A DNA stretch of 20,397 nucleotides, taken from a virus. The stretch is taken from the IMG/VR virus record IMGVR_UViG_3300021963_000816, positions 1-20,397 of that record. One strand, written 5' to 3'. Numbering within the stretch: position 1 is the stretch's first letter; every line of letters begins with the position of its first letter. The notes under the pieces are model-generated. The model did not search any database. It was not told where the DNA came from and was given only the letters and a program-made list of their open reading frames with translations. This document shows positions 1 through 6,625 of the stretch, one piece after another. The position numbers and the translations under genes are program-made.

Positions 1-2
1 GA

Positions 3-215
3 CACGTTAAGGTTTTGCATGACGCTATGCAATGGCGCAAACTACAACAGAATTCTACTGTAAAGAAAAAAGTATCAAGCGCTAAACCTGTAGTGAGACC
101 AGGTGCTAAAGATACAAAAGCGGAAGCTACGTCTAACGTACGTAACTTACGTGAGCAATTACGTAAGACAGGTAAGTCAGACGCAGCACAAAAACTTATC
201 GAACAAATGATCTAA
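3..215 (+). CDS. C-terminal end of scaffold-like capsid assembly protein (5' truncated)
   Basis: This is the last 70 residues of a longer protein. The frame is open to the window edge (H-V-K-V-L-H-D-A-M-Q-W), so the in-frame TTG at 15 and ATG at 27 are probably internal codons. The tail is strongly basic and low in complexity (KKKVSSAKPVVRPGAK), then ends in a predicted helix, VRNLREQLRKTGKSDAAQKL. Proteins encoded just before SU10/T7-like major capsid proteins often have this end: a disordered K/A/P-rich linker and a short charged helix, as in scaffolding proteins that bind the inner capsid surface. The capsid gene follows after 21 bases, which supports the role. Only the C-terminus is visible, so the call rests on position and composition; a capsid protease or fused scaffold remains possible. 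Confidence 0.6.
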   Translation, partial: HVKVLHDAMQWRKLQQNSTVKKKVSSAKPVVRPGAKDTKAEATSNVRNLREQLRKTGKSDAAQKLIEQMI

Positions 216-236
216 TTTACAAAGGAAAAAAACATC

Positions 237-1190
237 ATGGCAGTTTCAGCAACCAATAGTTATACCGGTAAAGGTATAGCGGAGTCATTCGAAGATATTA
301 TCTTTGATATTTCTCCAGAAGATACACCATTATTATCAATGGCAAAGCGCATGACCGCCGGCCAGACCTATCACCAATGGCAGACAGACGCCTTGCAAGC
401 AGCAGGCACAAATGCTAACGTTGAAGGTGACGACGCTTCATTCGCAACATTAGCAGCAACAACAGTATTAGGTAACTATACTCAAATTTCACGCAAAACA
501 GTTCAAATTTCTAACACATACGACGTAGTACGTAAATACGGCCGTAAGTCTGAAGTTGCTTACCAACTTATGAAAGCTGGTAAAGAAATGAAACGTGACA
601 TGGAGTATGCTCTAGTACGTAACCAAGCTTCTTCAGCAGGTGGCGCAGCAACAGCTCGTACATCAGCAGGTATTGAGTCTTGGATCACTAACCGAGTAAT
701 TGCTACAGGTTCTACAGCAGGTACAACACCTGGCTTCTCAAATGGTACAGTTGCATCACCAACAGATGGTACTTCAGTAACATTTATCGAAGCAGACTTG
801 AAGTCAGCTTTACAATTAGCTTGGACAGACGGTGGCGAGCCATCAACAATTCTTATGTCAGCAACTAACAAAGCTCGTTTCTCAGGCTTTGCAGGTATTG
901 CTACTAAGTTTGTAGACGTACAAGTTAAAACACAAGCTACAATTACTGGCGCTGCAGACGTTTACGTTTCAGACTTCGGTAACCACACAGTTAAACTTGA
1001 CCGTTTCATGAGAGATCAAGCTGTTCTCTGTATTGATCCTGGTTATGTTGGCTTAGCTTCACTACGTCCATTAAGCAAAGAAGAACTTGCTAAGACTGGT
1101 GACTCAACAAAATGGTTACTCACAGCAGAATACGCATTAGTGGTTCAAAACCCAGATGCACATGCTAAAGTACAAAACGTTGGTGCTTAG
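237..1190 (+). CDS. Major capsid protein, SU10-like (DUF5309 family)
   Basis: This 317-residue protein builds the icosahedral head. The N-terminus (SFEDIIFDISPEDTPLLS, about residues 17-34), the central TTVLGNYTQISRKTVQISNT stretch (75-94) and the helix after it (KSEVAYQLMKAGKEMKRDME) are characteristic of the SU10/DUF5309 major head protein family, which has the HK97 fold. The length of about 320 residues fits. The ATG at 237 follows AAAGGA at a usable distance and begins right after the scaffold-like gene. Codon use leans to C-ending synonyms (AAC, TAC, GAC, TTC) more than in neighbouring genes, as expected for the most highly expressed phage gene. A strong intrinsic terminator follows. No internal Ig-like or protease domain is visible. 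Confidence 0.94.
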   Translation: MAVSATNSYTGKGIAESFEDIIFDISPEDTPLLSMAKRMTAGQTYHQWQTDALQAAGTNANVEGDDASFATLAATTVLGNYTQISRKTVQISNTYDVVRKYGRKSEVAYQLMKAGKEMKRDMEYALVRNQASSAGGAATARTSAGIESWITNRVIATGSTAGTTPGFSNGTVASPTDGTSVTFIEADLKSALQLAWTDGGEPSTILMSATNKARFSGFAGIATKFVDVQVKTQATITGAADVYVSDFGNHTVKLDRFMRDQAVLCIDPGYVGLASLRPLSKEELAKTGDSTKWLLTAEYALVVQNPDAHAKVQNVGA

Positions 1191-1204
1191 TAAATAGGTA
1201 TGAT

Positions 1205-1241
1205 ACAATGGAGGGAGTTAATTCTCCCTCTTTGTATTTTT
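1205..1241 (+). terminator. Rho-independent terminator after capsid gene
   Basis: The inverted repeat GAGGGAG (1211-1217), loop TTAATT, CTCCCTC (1224-1230) forms a 7-bp GC-rich perfect stem and is followed by TTTGTATTTTT. Outer bases ACAA and TTGT can extend the stem imperfectly. It lies in the only gene-free gap of this part (1191-1245) directly after the capsid gene. That is where T7 has its T-phi terminator, which limits but does not stop transcription into the tail genes. No promoter was recognised downstream, so read-through is likely needed. Confidence 0.88.
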
Positions 1242-1245
1242 ATAT

Positions 1246-1569
1246 ATGCCAATATTATTTGATCAAAATAGCGTAACAGGTGTAAGTCAGTACTTTGACT
1301 ATGATCCAGCTAAAGATACATACTACCTAACTTCTACTCAAGACTTGAGTGGCATGTTAGACAAAATTAAAGAAGCAAGAGATAACCCAGATATTTGGGA
1401 CAAAGGCGTTAAACAAGAATGGGCGCACTTTGCTAGCATTCCTCCAGTAGTGGAAATGCAATTAAAACAAAAAGGGATAGATATATATAACCCTGAACAA
1501 ACAAAAGAGCTTATAAAAGAAATAAACGAAAACTACCCATACTTGAAACTAACTACTAAACGTGGATGA
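1246..1569 (+). CDS. Conserved phage protein downstream of the capsid gene (107 aa)
   Basis: The protein has 107 residues and no membrane segment. It looks like a family of small unnamed phage proteins often found directly after SU10-like capsid genes: an aromatic N-terminus (SQYFDYDPAKDTYYLTSTQD), a central segment with a Trp and SIPPVVEMQLKQKGIDIYN (about 64-82), and a C-terminal NENYPYLKLTT. Its role is not known to me; a head-completion or minor virion role would fit the position. The ATG at 1246 sits immediately after the T-tract of the capsid terminator and has no visible Shine-Dalgarno sequence. Translation may therefore be weak or depend on read-through mRNA. The gene overlaps the next one by 8 bases. 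Confidence 0.75.
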   Translation: MPILFDQNSVTGVSQYFDYDPAKDTYYLTSTQDLSGMLDKIKEARDNPDIWDKGVKQEWAHFASIPPVVEMQLKQKGIDIYNPEQTKELIKEINENYPYLKLTTKRG

Positions 1570-1711
1570 TATTAAACAAGACTGGTCTTTTATAGACAAA
1601 TGGTTTGATGACTACGGTCATACATTAGAGCCTAGAGAAATAGCAAGATGGGCTTACAGTAATGGAACATGGCAACAAGCTATAAAGACAGTACAAGATG
1701 ATAGTTTATAG
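1562..1711 (+). CDS. Small acidic Trp-rich protein (49 aa, GTG start)
   Basis: This short reading frame runs from GTG at 1562 to TAG at 1711. It starts inside the last codons of the upstream gene, and an in-frame stop at 1550-1552 makes this GTG the only likely start. The product (MDDIKQDWSFIDKWFDDYGH...) has ten acidic and five basic residues and four Trp, a composition typical of a real soluble folded protein rather than a chance frame. The alternating aromatic/acidic N-terminus and the REIARWAYSNGTWQQAI helix suggest a compact helical fold. I do not recognise the family. The overlaps on both sides point to translational coupling. Without this gene and the next, positions 1570-1831 would be an unexplained gap in an otherwise packed operon. 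Confidence 0.62.
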   Translation: MDDIKQDWSFIDKWFDDYGHTLEPREIARWAYSNGTWQQAIKTVQDDSL

Positions 1712-1850
1712 CGTTAAAGGTTTATTCAGTAATTTAAAACGTGTTGTTAAGACAAGAGACTCTAACAAGAATAAAAGAGTTTACGATAAAATAAGCAAGC
1801 TACGAAAACCATGGTGGCACTTTAGGAATAGATGGACAGAGACGAATTAA
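1698..1850 (+). CDS. Small highly basic protein (50 aa)
   Basis: The frame runs from ATG at 1698 to TAA at 1850. It overlaps the 49-aa gene by 14 bases and the TPR-glycosyltransferase gene by 19 bases. The product begins MIVYSVKGLFSNLKRVVK and ends with the cluster KPWWHFRNRW. It has fourteen Lys/Arg against three acidic residues, so net charge is about +11. Such proteins can bind nucleic acid or a membrane surface, but no family is recognised and no function is claimed. No clear Shine-Dalgarno sequence precedes it, so coupling to the upstream gene is the likely mode of translation. The composition and lack of alternative genes in this stretch favour reality; the double overlap is the main doubt. 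Confidence 0.5.
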   Translation: MIVYSVKGLFSNLKRVVKTRDSNKNKRVYDKISKLRKPWWHFRNRWTETN

Positions 1851-3160
1851 AGAACGTACAGTTAGCTATACATGACCTTATCACTAAGGAAAAGTATGAC
1901 TTGGCTATGCCACTTATTAATGAAGTGTTAATGATCTATCCGAATGATGCAGCGACATTAAACTTTGCTGGATACATTTGGTTAATGGGTGATAAACCTG
2001 CATTTGCATACCAGTACTTTCGTAGAGCATTACAAGAACAACCAGGTAACAAAGCATTATGGACTTCTCTAGGCCGTGCATGTCACGAAATGGATAACTT
2101 TGATGATGCTATTAAATACTTCTTAAAGTCAGCAGAATTAGACCCTAACTATGCTATGGCATACTCTAATGCTTCAGCATCATTAGTTCAAATGTCACGT
2201 TGGGAAGATGCAGAGAAAGCAGCTAAGATGGCTTTAGAATGTGACCCTAAAGAGATACACGCACAATTAAACCTAGCTCATAGTTACTTAGCTAAAGGAC
2301 AATGGGTAGAAGGCTGGAAAGAATGGGATAAGTCACTAGGTGGCAAGTTCCGTAAAGAATTAGTTTATGGTGATGAACCAAGATGGGACGGTTCTAAAGA
2401 CAAAACTATCGTTATCTATGGCGAACAAGGTTTAGGTGATGAGATATTCTATGCTTCATGTATTCCTGACGCTATTGCTATTAGCAAGAAAGTTTACATA
2501 GACTGTGATGAAAGACTAGAAACATTATTTAAACGCAGTTTTCCTAAAGCAGAAGTGCATGGCACTCGTAAACAAGACAATGTGGAGTGGTTAGATGGAC
2601 TTACTTTTGATGCAAGGTGTGGAATTGGTGGCCTACCCCAGTTTTTCAGAACAAACAGCAAGGCTTTTCCTGGGACTCCTTTTCTAGTACCTGATAGTGA
2701 GAAGGTAGACATGTGGAAGCACATGTTTAAGTCATGGAATAAAACAGTAATTGGTATCACAACTAAAGGCGGTACATTTAGAACTAACTCTAAAGGCCGT
2801 GAACTTACAGAAGAAGACTTACAACCACTATTAAAGCGTAAAGATATACAGTTAGTAAGCCTAGACTATAGCGTAGAACGCAAAATTGATGGCGTTAGAT
2901 ACTTTGAATTTGCAACAGACGCAAAAGACTATGACGAAACAGCATCTATTATAGCTGCATGTGATATGGTTTTAGGGGTAAACACTACAGCATTGCATTG
3001 TAGTGCTGCTATGGGCGTTAAAACATGGTGCTTAGTACCTAAATATCACCAATGGAGATACGGACAAGCAAGTATGCCATGGTATCGTTCTATGAGACTT
3101 ATCTACCAAGACGATAAAACATGGTCTGAAGTAGTAGAAAACGTAGCAAGTCAGTTATGA
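1832..3160 (+). CDS. TPR-repeat protein with C-terminal GT9-like glycosyltransferase domain
   Basis: The protein has 442 residues in two parts. Residues about 10-165 form four or so TPR helical pairs (for example the segments ending PNDAATLNFAGYIWLMGD, PGNKALWTSLGRACHEMDN and DPNYAMAYSNASASLVQM). Residues about 190-440 look like the GT-B fold of heptosyltransferase/GT9-type enzymes: GEQGLGDEIFYASCIPD (197-213) is the nucleotide-sugar side loop seen in TPR-GT fusions, and VNTTALHCSAAMGVKTWC (383-400) with HQWRYG (406-411) is the C-terminal sugar-donor motif. TPR plus GT-B is also the layout of protein O-GlcNAc transferases, so a protein acceptor is plausible, but donor and acceptor are unknown. 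The start has AGGA 6 bases upstream. The stop overlaps the methyltransferase start (ATGA). Codons in 2581-2745 are unusually rich in GAG, AAG, CAG, CCC and GGG. Confidence 0.82.
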   Translation: MDRDELKNVQLAIHDLITKEKYDLAMPLINEVLMIYPNDAATLNFAGYIWLMGDKPAFAYQYFRRALQEQPGNKALWTSLGRACHEMDNFDDAIKYFLKSAELDPNYAMAYSNASASLVQMSRWEDAEKAAKMALECDPKEIHAQLNLAHSYLAKGQWVEGWKEWDKSLGGKFRKELVYGDEPRWDGSKDKTIVIYGEQGLGDEIFYASCIPDAIAISKKVYIDCDERLETLFKRSFPKAEVHGTRKQDNVEWLDGLTFDARCGIGGLPQFFRTNSKAFPGTPFLVPDSEKVDMWKHMFKSWNKTVIGITTKGGTFRTNSKGRELTEEDLQPLLKRKDIQLVSLDYSVERKIDGVRYFEFATDAKDYDETASIIAACDMVLGVNTTALHCSAAMGVKTWCLVPKYHQWRYGQASMPWYRSMRLIYQDDKTWSEVVENVASQL

Positions 3161-3756
3161 AATTAGCAGGTAACACCTATTTACCAGATAGTGACCAATT
3201 CTTTGTAAACTATTTTAAATTAGGTGATGTATTTGAACGAAAGTCACTAGATATTGCAATAGAACATGTAAAGAAATGGGATGTTGCAGTAGATGGTGGC
3301 GCACATGTAGGTAGTTGGTCTAGGTTTCTGTGTGATAAATTCAATTTAGTCGCATCTTTTGAACCTAACCCTGATAACTTTGAATGTTTAGTAGCAAATA
3401 CTAAAAACAAAAACAATATTATATTGTCTAAGTTTGGTCTGTACGACTCTCATCAAGAATTTGCACTAGAAAGTGGTAATAACACAGGTTGTTGGCATTT
3501 ATCTGAAGGTAAAGGTATAAAAGTTATGCCTATGCCTGACTTCGGTGCATTAGACTTCTTAAAACTAGACGTAGAAGGTTTTGAACACAATGCTATTACA
3601 GGCATGCTAGACCAAATTAAACGTTATAGACCTGTTATTGTGATAGAAGAAAAGAACCTACCACATAAATTATTAAAATACGAAGCAAGACATATCTTAG
3701 AAAGCATAGGATATAAACAAGTAGGTCAAGCACACAAGGATATTATCTTTGCTTAA
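3157..3756 (+). CDS. FkbM-type SAM-dependent methyltransferase
   Basis: This 199-residue protein is predicted to transfer a methyl group from S-adenosylmethionine, most often to a sugar hydroxyl in this family. Motif I is AVDGGAHVGSWS (44-55), the acidic ribose-binding loop is FEPNPDN (68-74) and the family signature is FLKLDVEGFEHNAI (134-147), followed by RPVIVIEE. Together these are typical of FkbM enzymes. Length is near the minimum for the fold, with a short N-terminal region. Translation probably couples to the TPR-glycosyltransferase through the ATGA overlap, since no ribosome site precedes the ATG. Between two glycosyltransferases, O-methylation of a glycan is the simplest role. The acceptor is not visible from sequence. 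Confidence 0.85.
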   Translation: MKLAGNTYLPDSDQFFVNYFKLGDVFERKSLDIAIEHVKKWDVAVDGGAHVGSWSRFLCDKFNLVASFEPNPDNFECLVANTKNKNNIILSKFGLYDSHQEFALESGNNTGCWHLSEGKGIKVMPMPDFGALDFLKLDVEGFEHNAITGMLDQIKRYRPVIVIEEKNLPHKLLKYEARHILESIGYKQVGQAHKDIIFA

Positions 3757-4369
3757 CATTACTTTTCTACATGTAGGTAAAGATGCAACATTGCCTACTA
3801 AAATGGTAGCTTCTGTAAAAGAAGTTATGCCAAATGCAAATATCGTTCAACTTACAGATGAAAATACACCTATTATTAAGGGTGTAAATACAGTTATTCG
3901 TAAAAAATATAACGGTCTTATCATGTTATTTAGACTAGAACACCTAGCTTCACTCAGAGGCAATTGGATAACACTAGATACTGACATGATAATTAAAAAA
4001 GACTTATCTCATGTATTTGACCAAGACTTTGACGTAGCACTTACAAGACGTTATGGTGTCATCATGGATACGCATGGGAATGATTTAGTAAAGATCATGC
4101 CATATAACGCAGGTGTTATGTTTTCTAAGAACCATGAGTTTTGGAAAGACGCATTAGAAGCATTAAAGACATTTAAACAAGAAGCACATGAGTGGTATGG
4201 TGACCAATTAGCCATTAAATTCATATCAGATAAAAACCAATATAAAGTATTAGAACTTCCTTGTGATGAGTATAACTATACTCCAAAGGATAGAGAAGAA
4301 CGTAAAGATGTATATGTTTATCATTTCAAAGGTCCTCGTAAAGACTGGATGATAGACGGTAATTATTAA
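3749..4369 (+). CDS. GT-A glycosyltransferase with DXD motif
   Basis: The product has 206 residues. WITLDTDMIIKKDLSHVF (73-90) carries the DXD motif Asp77-Thr-Asp79, which binds the metal and the nucleotide-sugar phosphates. PYNAGVMFSKNHEFW (118-132), EWYGDQLAIKF (148-158) and VYHFKGPRK (190-198) match the acceptor-side and C-terminal His motifs of GT8/GT32-like enzymes. The TTG start at 3749 is preferred because AAGGA lies 8 bases before it and the sequence starts a beta strand (LNITFLHVG) at once; the next ATG would remove the first strand. It overlaps the methyltransferase by 8 bases. It is likely a cytoplasmic partner of the two preceding enzymes. Donor sugar and acceptor cannot be assigned. 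Confidence 0.83.
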   Translation: MLNITFLHVGKDATLPTKMVASVKEVMPNANIVQLTDENTPIIKGVNTVIRKKYNGLIMLFRLEHLASLRGNWITLDTDMIIKKDLSHVFDQDFDVALTRRYGVIMDTHGNDLVKIMPYNAGVMFSKNHEFWKDALEALKTFKQEAHEWYGDQLAIKFISDKNQYKVLELPCDEYNYTPKDREERKDVYVYHFKGPRKDWMIDGNY

Positions 4370-4378
4370 AGGATAACT

Positions 4379-4993
4379 ATGGCTTTTACCAACTATACTA
4401 GTTTTGTTACAGTAGTAGAAAACTATTTAGCAAGAACAGACTTAAGCTCACAAATACCTGACTTCATTCAATTAGCACAAACAAGAATGTCACGTGACTT
4501 AAGAACTGAAAAGATGCTAAAAGTAGCTACTGCACCTATAACTGCAGGTGATGGAACTGTAGCAGTACCTTCAGATATGTTAGAGGTTAGAGAAATACAT
4601 ATACAAGGTAACCCTGTAGTTCGTGTAGCTTATCAAAGTCCAGACTTATTCTTTAAAGACGGTCTTACAACTACTTCAGGTATATCTGTATTTTTTACAA
4701 TGTTAGGCTCTGAATTTCAGTTTGCTCCTGTTCCAAATGGTTCACAAACTGTTCAAATTCTATACTATGCTCAACCTACATTTATATCAACAACAACAGC
4801 TAGTAACTTATATCTAGCTAATTACCCAGACGCTTTATTATACGCAACTCTAGCAGAGGCAGAGCCATACTTGATGAATGATGGTCGTATTCAAACATGG
4901 TCAGCTTTATACGATAGAGCAATTGCTAACATTAAGACAAGCGACTTGGGCCAAACATACCCATATACTTCATTAAACGTAACACCACGATAA
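4379..4993 (+). CDS. Head-tail adaptor protein (SU10/T7 gp11-like)
   Basis: This 204-residue protein should form the ring that joins the portal to the tail nozzle, as gp11 does in T7. The N-terminal helical part (LARTDLSSQIPDFIQLAQTR, about 18-37, then MSRDLRTEKML) is the hallmark of SU10-type adaptors: a helix bundle that starts with an LARxDL-P-FI-LA pattern. The middle is beta-rich (VAVPSDMLEVREIHI; FQFAPVP) and the end is helical (LLYATLAEAEPYL...WSALYDRAIANI). Length agrees with the family. AAAGGA precedes the ATG. In T7-like phages the nozzle gene comes next, but here about 5.3 kb of appendage genes lies between. Confidence 0.87.
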   Translation: MAFTNYTSFVTVVENYLARTDLSSQIPDFIQLAQTRMSRDLRTEKMLKVATAPITAGDGTVAVPSDMLEVREIHIQGNPVVRVAYQSPDLFFKDGLTTTSGISVFFTMLGSEFQFAPVPNGSQTVQILYYAQPTFISTTTASNLYLANYPDALLYATLAEAEPYLMNDGRIQTWSALYDRAIANIKTSDLGQTYPYTSLNVTPR

Positions 4994-5003
4994 GGAAAAC
5001 AAA

Positions 5004-5390
5004 ATGGCAGAAATTTCAAACTACTTAGAAAATGCAATTATCAATGCAACTCTAAGAAACACAACATATACATCACCAGCAACTGTGTATGTATCATTAT
5101 GGACTTCAGATCCTACAGATGCAGGTAGTGGTACAGAAGTATCAGGTGGATCATACGCTAGAACAGCAGTTACATTTGGCGCACCTTCTAATGGCGTGTC
5201 AACAAATAGTGCAGCAGTAGAGTTCCCACAAGCCACAGCTTCATGGGGAAGTATTGGCTGGATAGGTATTAATGATGCTTCTACATCTGGTAACTTACTT
5301 TACCATACAGCATTAGATACAGCAAAAACTATTGGCTCAGGTGACATATTTAAAATTGCTACAAGCAATTTATCTGTAACATTAGCTTAA
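5004..5390 (+). CDS. Virion structural protein, Gp80-like tail/fibre-associated family
   Basis: The product has 128 residues. It starts with a short helix (SNYLENAIINATLRNTTY) that often begins this phage family. It continues with PATVYVSLWTSDPTDAGSGT, GGSYARTAVTF, a SWGSIGWIGINDA segment and a final SGDIFKIATSNLSVTL. These are the typical blocks of a small all-beta virion protein annotated as tail fibre or Gp80-like in many phages (family name from memory, not searched). It probably sits on the virion surface or tail; its exact place is not known. The ATG has AAGGAAAA upstream and follows the adaptor gene by 10 bases. Confidence 0.68.
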   Translation: MAEISNYLENAIINATLRNTTYTSPATVYVSLWTSDPTDAGSGTEVSGGSYARTAVTFGAPSNGVSTNSAAVEFPQATASWGSIGWIGINDASTSGNLLYHTALDTAKTIGSGDIFKIATSNLSVTLA

Positions 5391-5398
5391 GGTAAATT

Positions 5399-6616
5399 AT
5401 GCCAGTACCAATGACGCTAGAAGAGCTAGACGTTTATGGTAGCTTGGAAAATGTACCATATAGTTTAGATAACACGTTTTATAATAATGGCACTACAATA
5501 TGTGGTCCATGGACGCTAGATCAATTAGACTATTTTGGAAGTTTAGATAACTTACCATTCTCACTAGATGATCCAGTATGGACAACTGGTGCATGTTTTA
5601 ATTTAGCTACCGGTGCAATATCAGGTGATGCTACAGTAGCTACAAATGCTATTAGAGTTAGAACAGATAGTGGTGCTATAATAGGTAATGCAAGCGTTAC
5701 TGCAGATGGTATTAAAATATTAGTAGGCGAAGGAAGTATTACTGGTAATGCGACAGTAACTTCAGACGCAATACGTATAAGAACAGATAGTGGCTCTATT
5801 AATGGTACTGCTACTGTAACAGCAGATGGCATAAGAGTATTAACAGGTAATGCAAGTATCACAGGTGACGCTACTGTGACTTCAGATGCTATACGCATTA
5901 GAACTGATAGTGGTTCTATTACAGGAAATGCGACTGTTACTGCTAACGCTGCAATAGTATTAACAGGTAGCGCAAGTATTACAGGTAATGCAGACTTAGA
6001 GGCCAATGTTACAAGAATTACATTTGACTCTGCAAGCATACTAGGTGAAGCTACAGTCACAGCTAACGGTGCTAAAGTTGTATCATCTAGTGGCGCTATT
6101 ACCGGATATGCTTTATTAACAGGCATAGGTAATGCTATCTATGAAAGCTCAGGTAGTATTACAGGTAACGCTACAGTCACAGCAAATGGTGTTCGTATCC
6201 AATTAGGTGACGCATCTATTACAGGTAGTGCAACTGTCACAGCAGATGGTTTAAGAATTAGAACATCTACAGCAGATATTACAGGCAATGCCACAGTATC
6301 AGCCGTAGGTGGTGTAGAGTATTCAGGCAATGCAAGTATATTAGGAACAGCACTTCTTACTTGTTCTCCTAACGCTATTTTATATGGCGTAGGTAGTGTT
6401 ACAGGCAATGCAAATATAATTGCTAATGGCATCATACAAGGTAAAAACTGGAATCCTATTACACCTGGATCAGAGTCATGGAATGTTGTAACACCAAGTA
6501 GTGATACTTGGACAGAAATAACAGCAGGTGCAAGTTCATGGACTGATATATCTCCAGGATCAGATACATGGACAGCAACAAGTTCAAGTAGTAATACGTG
6601 GTATCAACAAATTTAA
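5399..6616 (+). CDS. Repeat-built appendage protein (20-residue solenoid plus Trp repeats)
   Basis: This 405-residue protein is made almost wholly of repeats. Residues 6-64 hold two copies of an LDxYGSLxNxPxSLD module, 33 residues apart. Residues 72-351 are fourteen exact-length 20-residue repeats of the type (G/A)SITGNATVTADGIRIRTD. Residues 351-405 are five 10-residue repeats that each start with Trp (W351, 361, 371, 381, 391, then W401) and end YQQI. There is no signal peptide, coiled coil or catalytic motif. The even spacing with alternating beta-type residues suggests a beta-solenoid shaft or stacked beta layers, that is, a tail fibre or decoration protein. The start follows AAGG. Neighbours are other virion surface proteins. 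Function is inferred from context. Confidence 0.8.
   Translation: MPVPMTLEELDVYGSLENVPYSLDNTFYNNGTTICGPWTLDQLDYFGSLDNLPFSLDDPVWTTGACFNLATGAISGDATVATNAIRVRTDSGAIIGNASVTADGIKILVGEGSITGNATVTSDAIRIRTDSGSINGTATVTADGIRVLTGNASITGDATVTSDAIRIRTDSGSITGNATVTANAAIVLTGSASITGNADLEANVTRITFDSASILGEATVTANGAKVVSSSGAITGYALLTGIGNAIYESSGSITGNATVTANGVRIQLGDASITGSATVTADGLRIRTSTADITGNATVSAVGGVEYSGNASILGTALLTCSPNAILYGVGSVTGNANIIANGIIQGKNWNPITPGSESWNVVTPSSDTWTEITAGASSWTDISPGSDTWTATSSSSNTWYQQI
5414..5590 (+). repeat. Two copies of an LDxYGSL-type protein module
   Basis: Copy 1 lies at 5414-5491 (TLEELDVYGSLENVPYSLDN) and copy 2 at 5513-5590 (TLDQLDYFGSLDNLPFSLDD). They are 99 bases apart start to start. A third copy of the same module occurs in the nozzle gene at 11262-11339. 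The copies share protein sequence better than DNA sequence. Confidence 0.85.
5612..6451 (+). repeat. Fourteen tandem 60-bp coding repeats
   Basis: Fourteen units of exactly 60 bases, with no insertion or deletion of a codon, encode 20-residue repeats. Strongly conserved positions are the first Gly/Ala, Ile at 3, Gly at 5, Asn/Asp at 6, Ala at 7 and Ala near 11. Units 3 and 5 are nearly alike (both end TSDAIRIRTDS), which suggests that units were copied in pairs. DNA is much more diverged than protein. Confidence 0.9.
6449..6598 (+). repeat. Five tandem 30-bp coding repeats with Trp every ten residues
   Basis: Units WNPITPGSES, WNVVTPSSDT, WTEITAGASS, WTDISPGSDT and WTATSSSSNT follow each other with no change in length. 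The first Trp is also the last residue of the preceding 20-residue repeat array. A sixth Trp starts the last five residues. Confidence 0.9.
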
Positions 6617-6625
6617 GGAACAATT

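Noticed and set aside
560-871. Antisense frame opposite the capsid gene
   Set aside because: No ribosome site and wholly within the capsid gene, whose identity is clear.
5530-6126. 198-codon antisense open frame opposite the 20-residue repeats
   Set aside because: It mirrors the 60-bp repeats (repeating VTVASPVILALPV-like units) and has no ribosome site; repeats of this codon pattern lack stops on the opposite strand by composition.
5612-6598. Possible CRISPR or non-coding tandem repeat array
   Set aside because: Units are directly joined, in frame with period multiples of three, without spacers, and code for a continuous protein.
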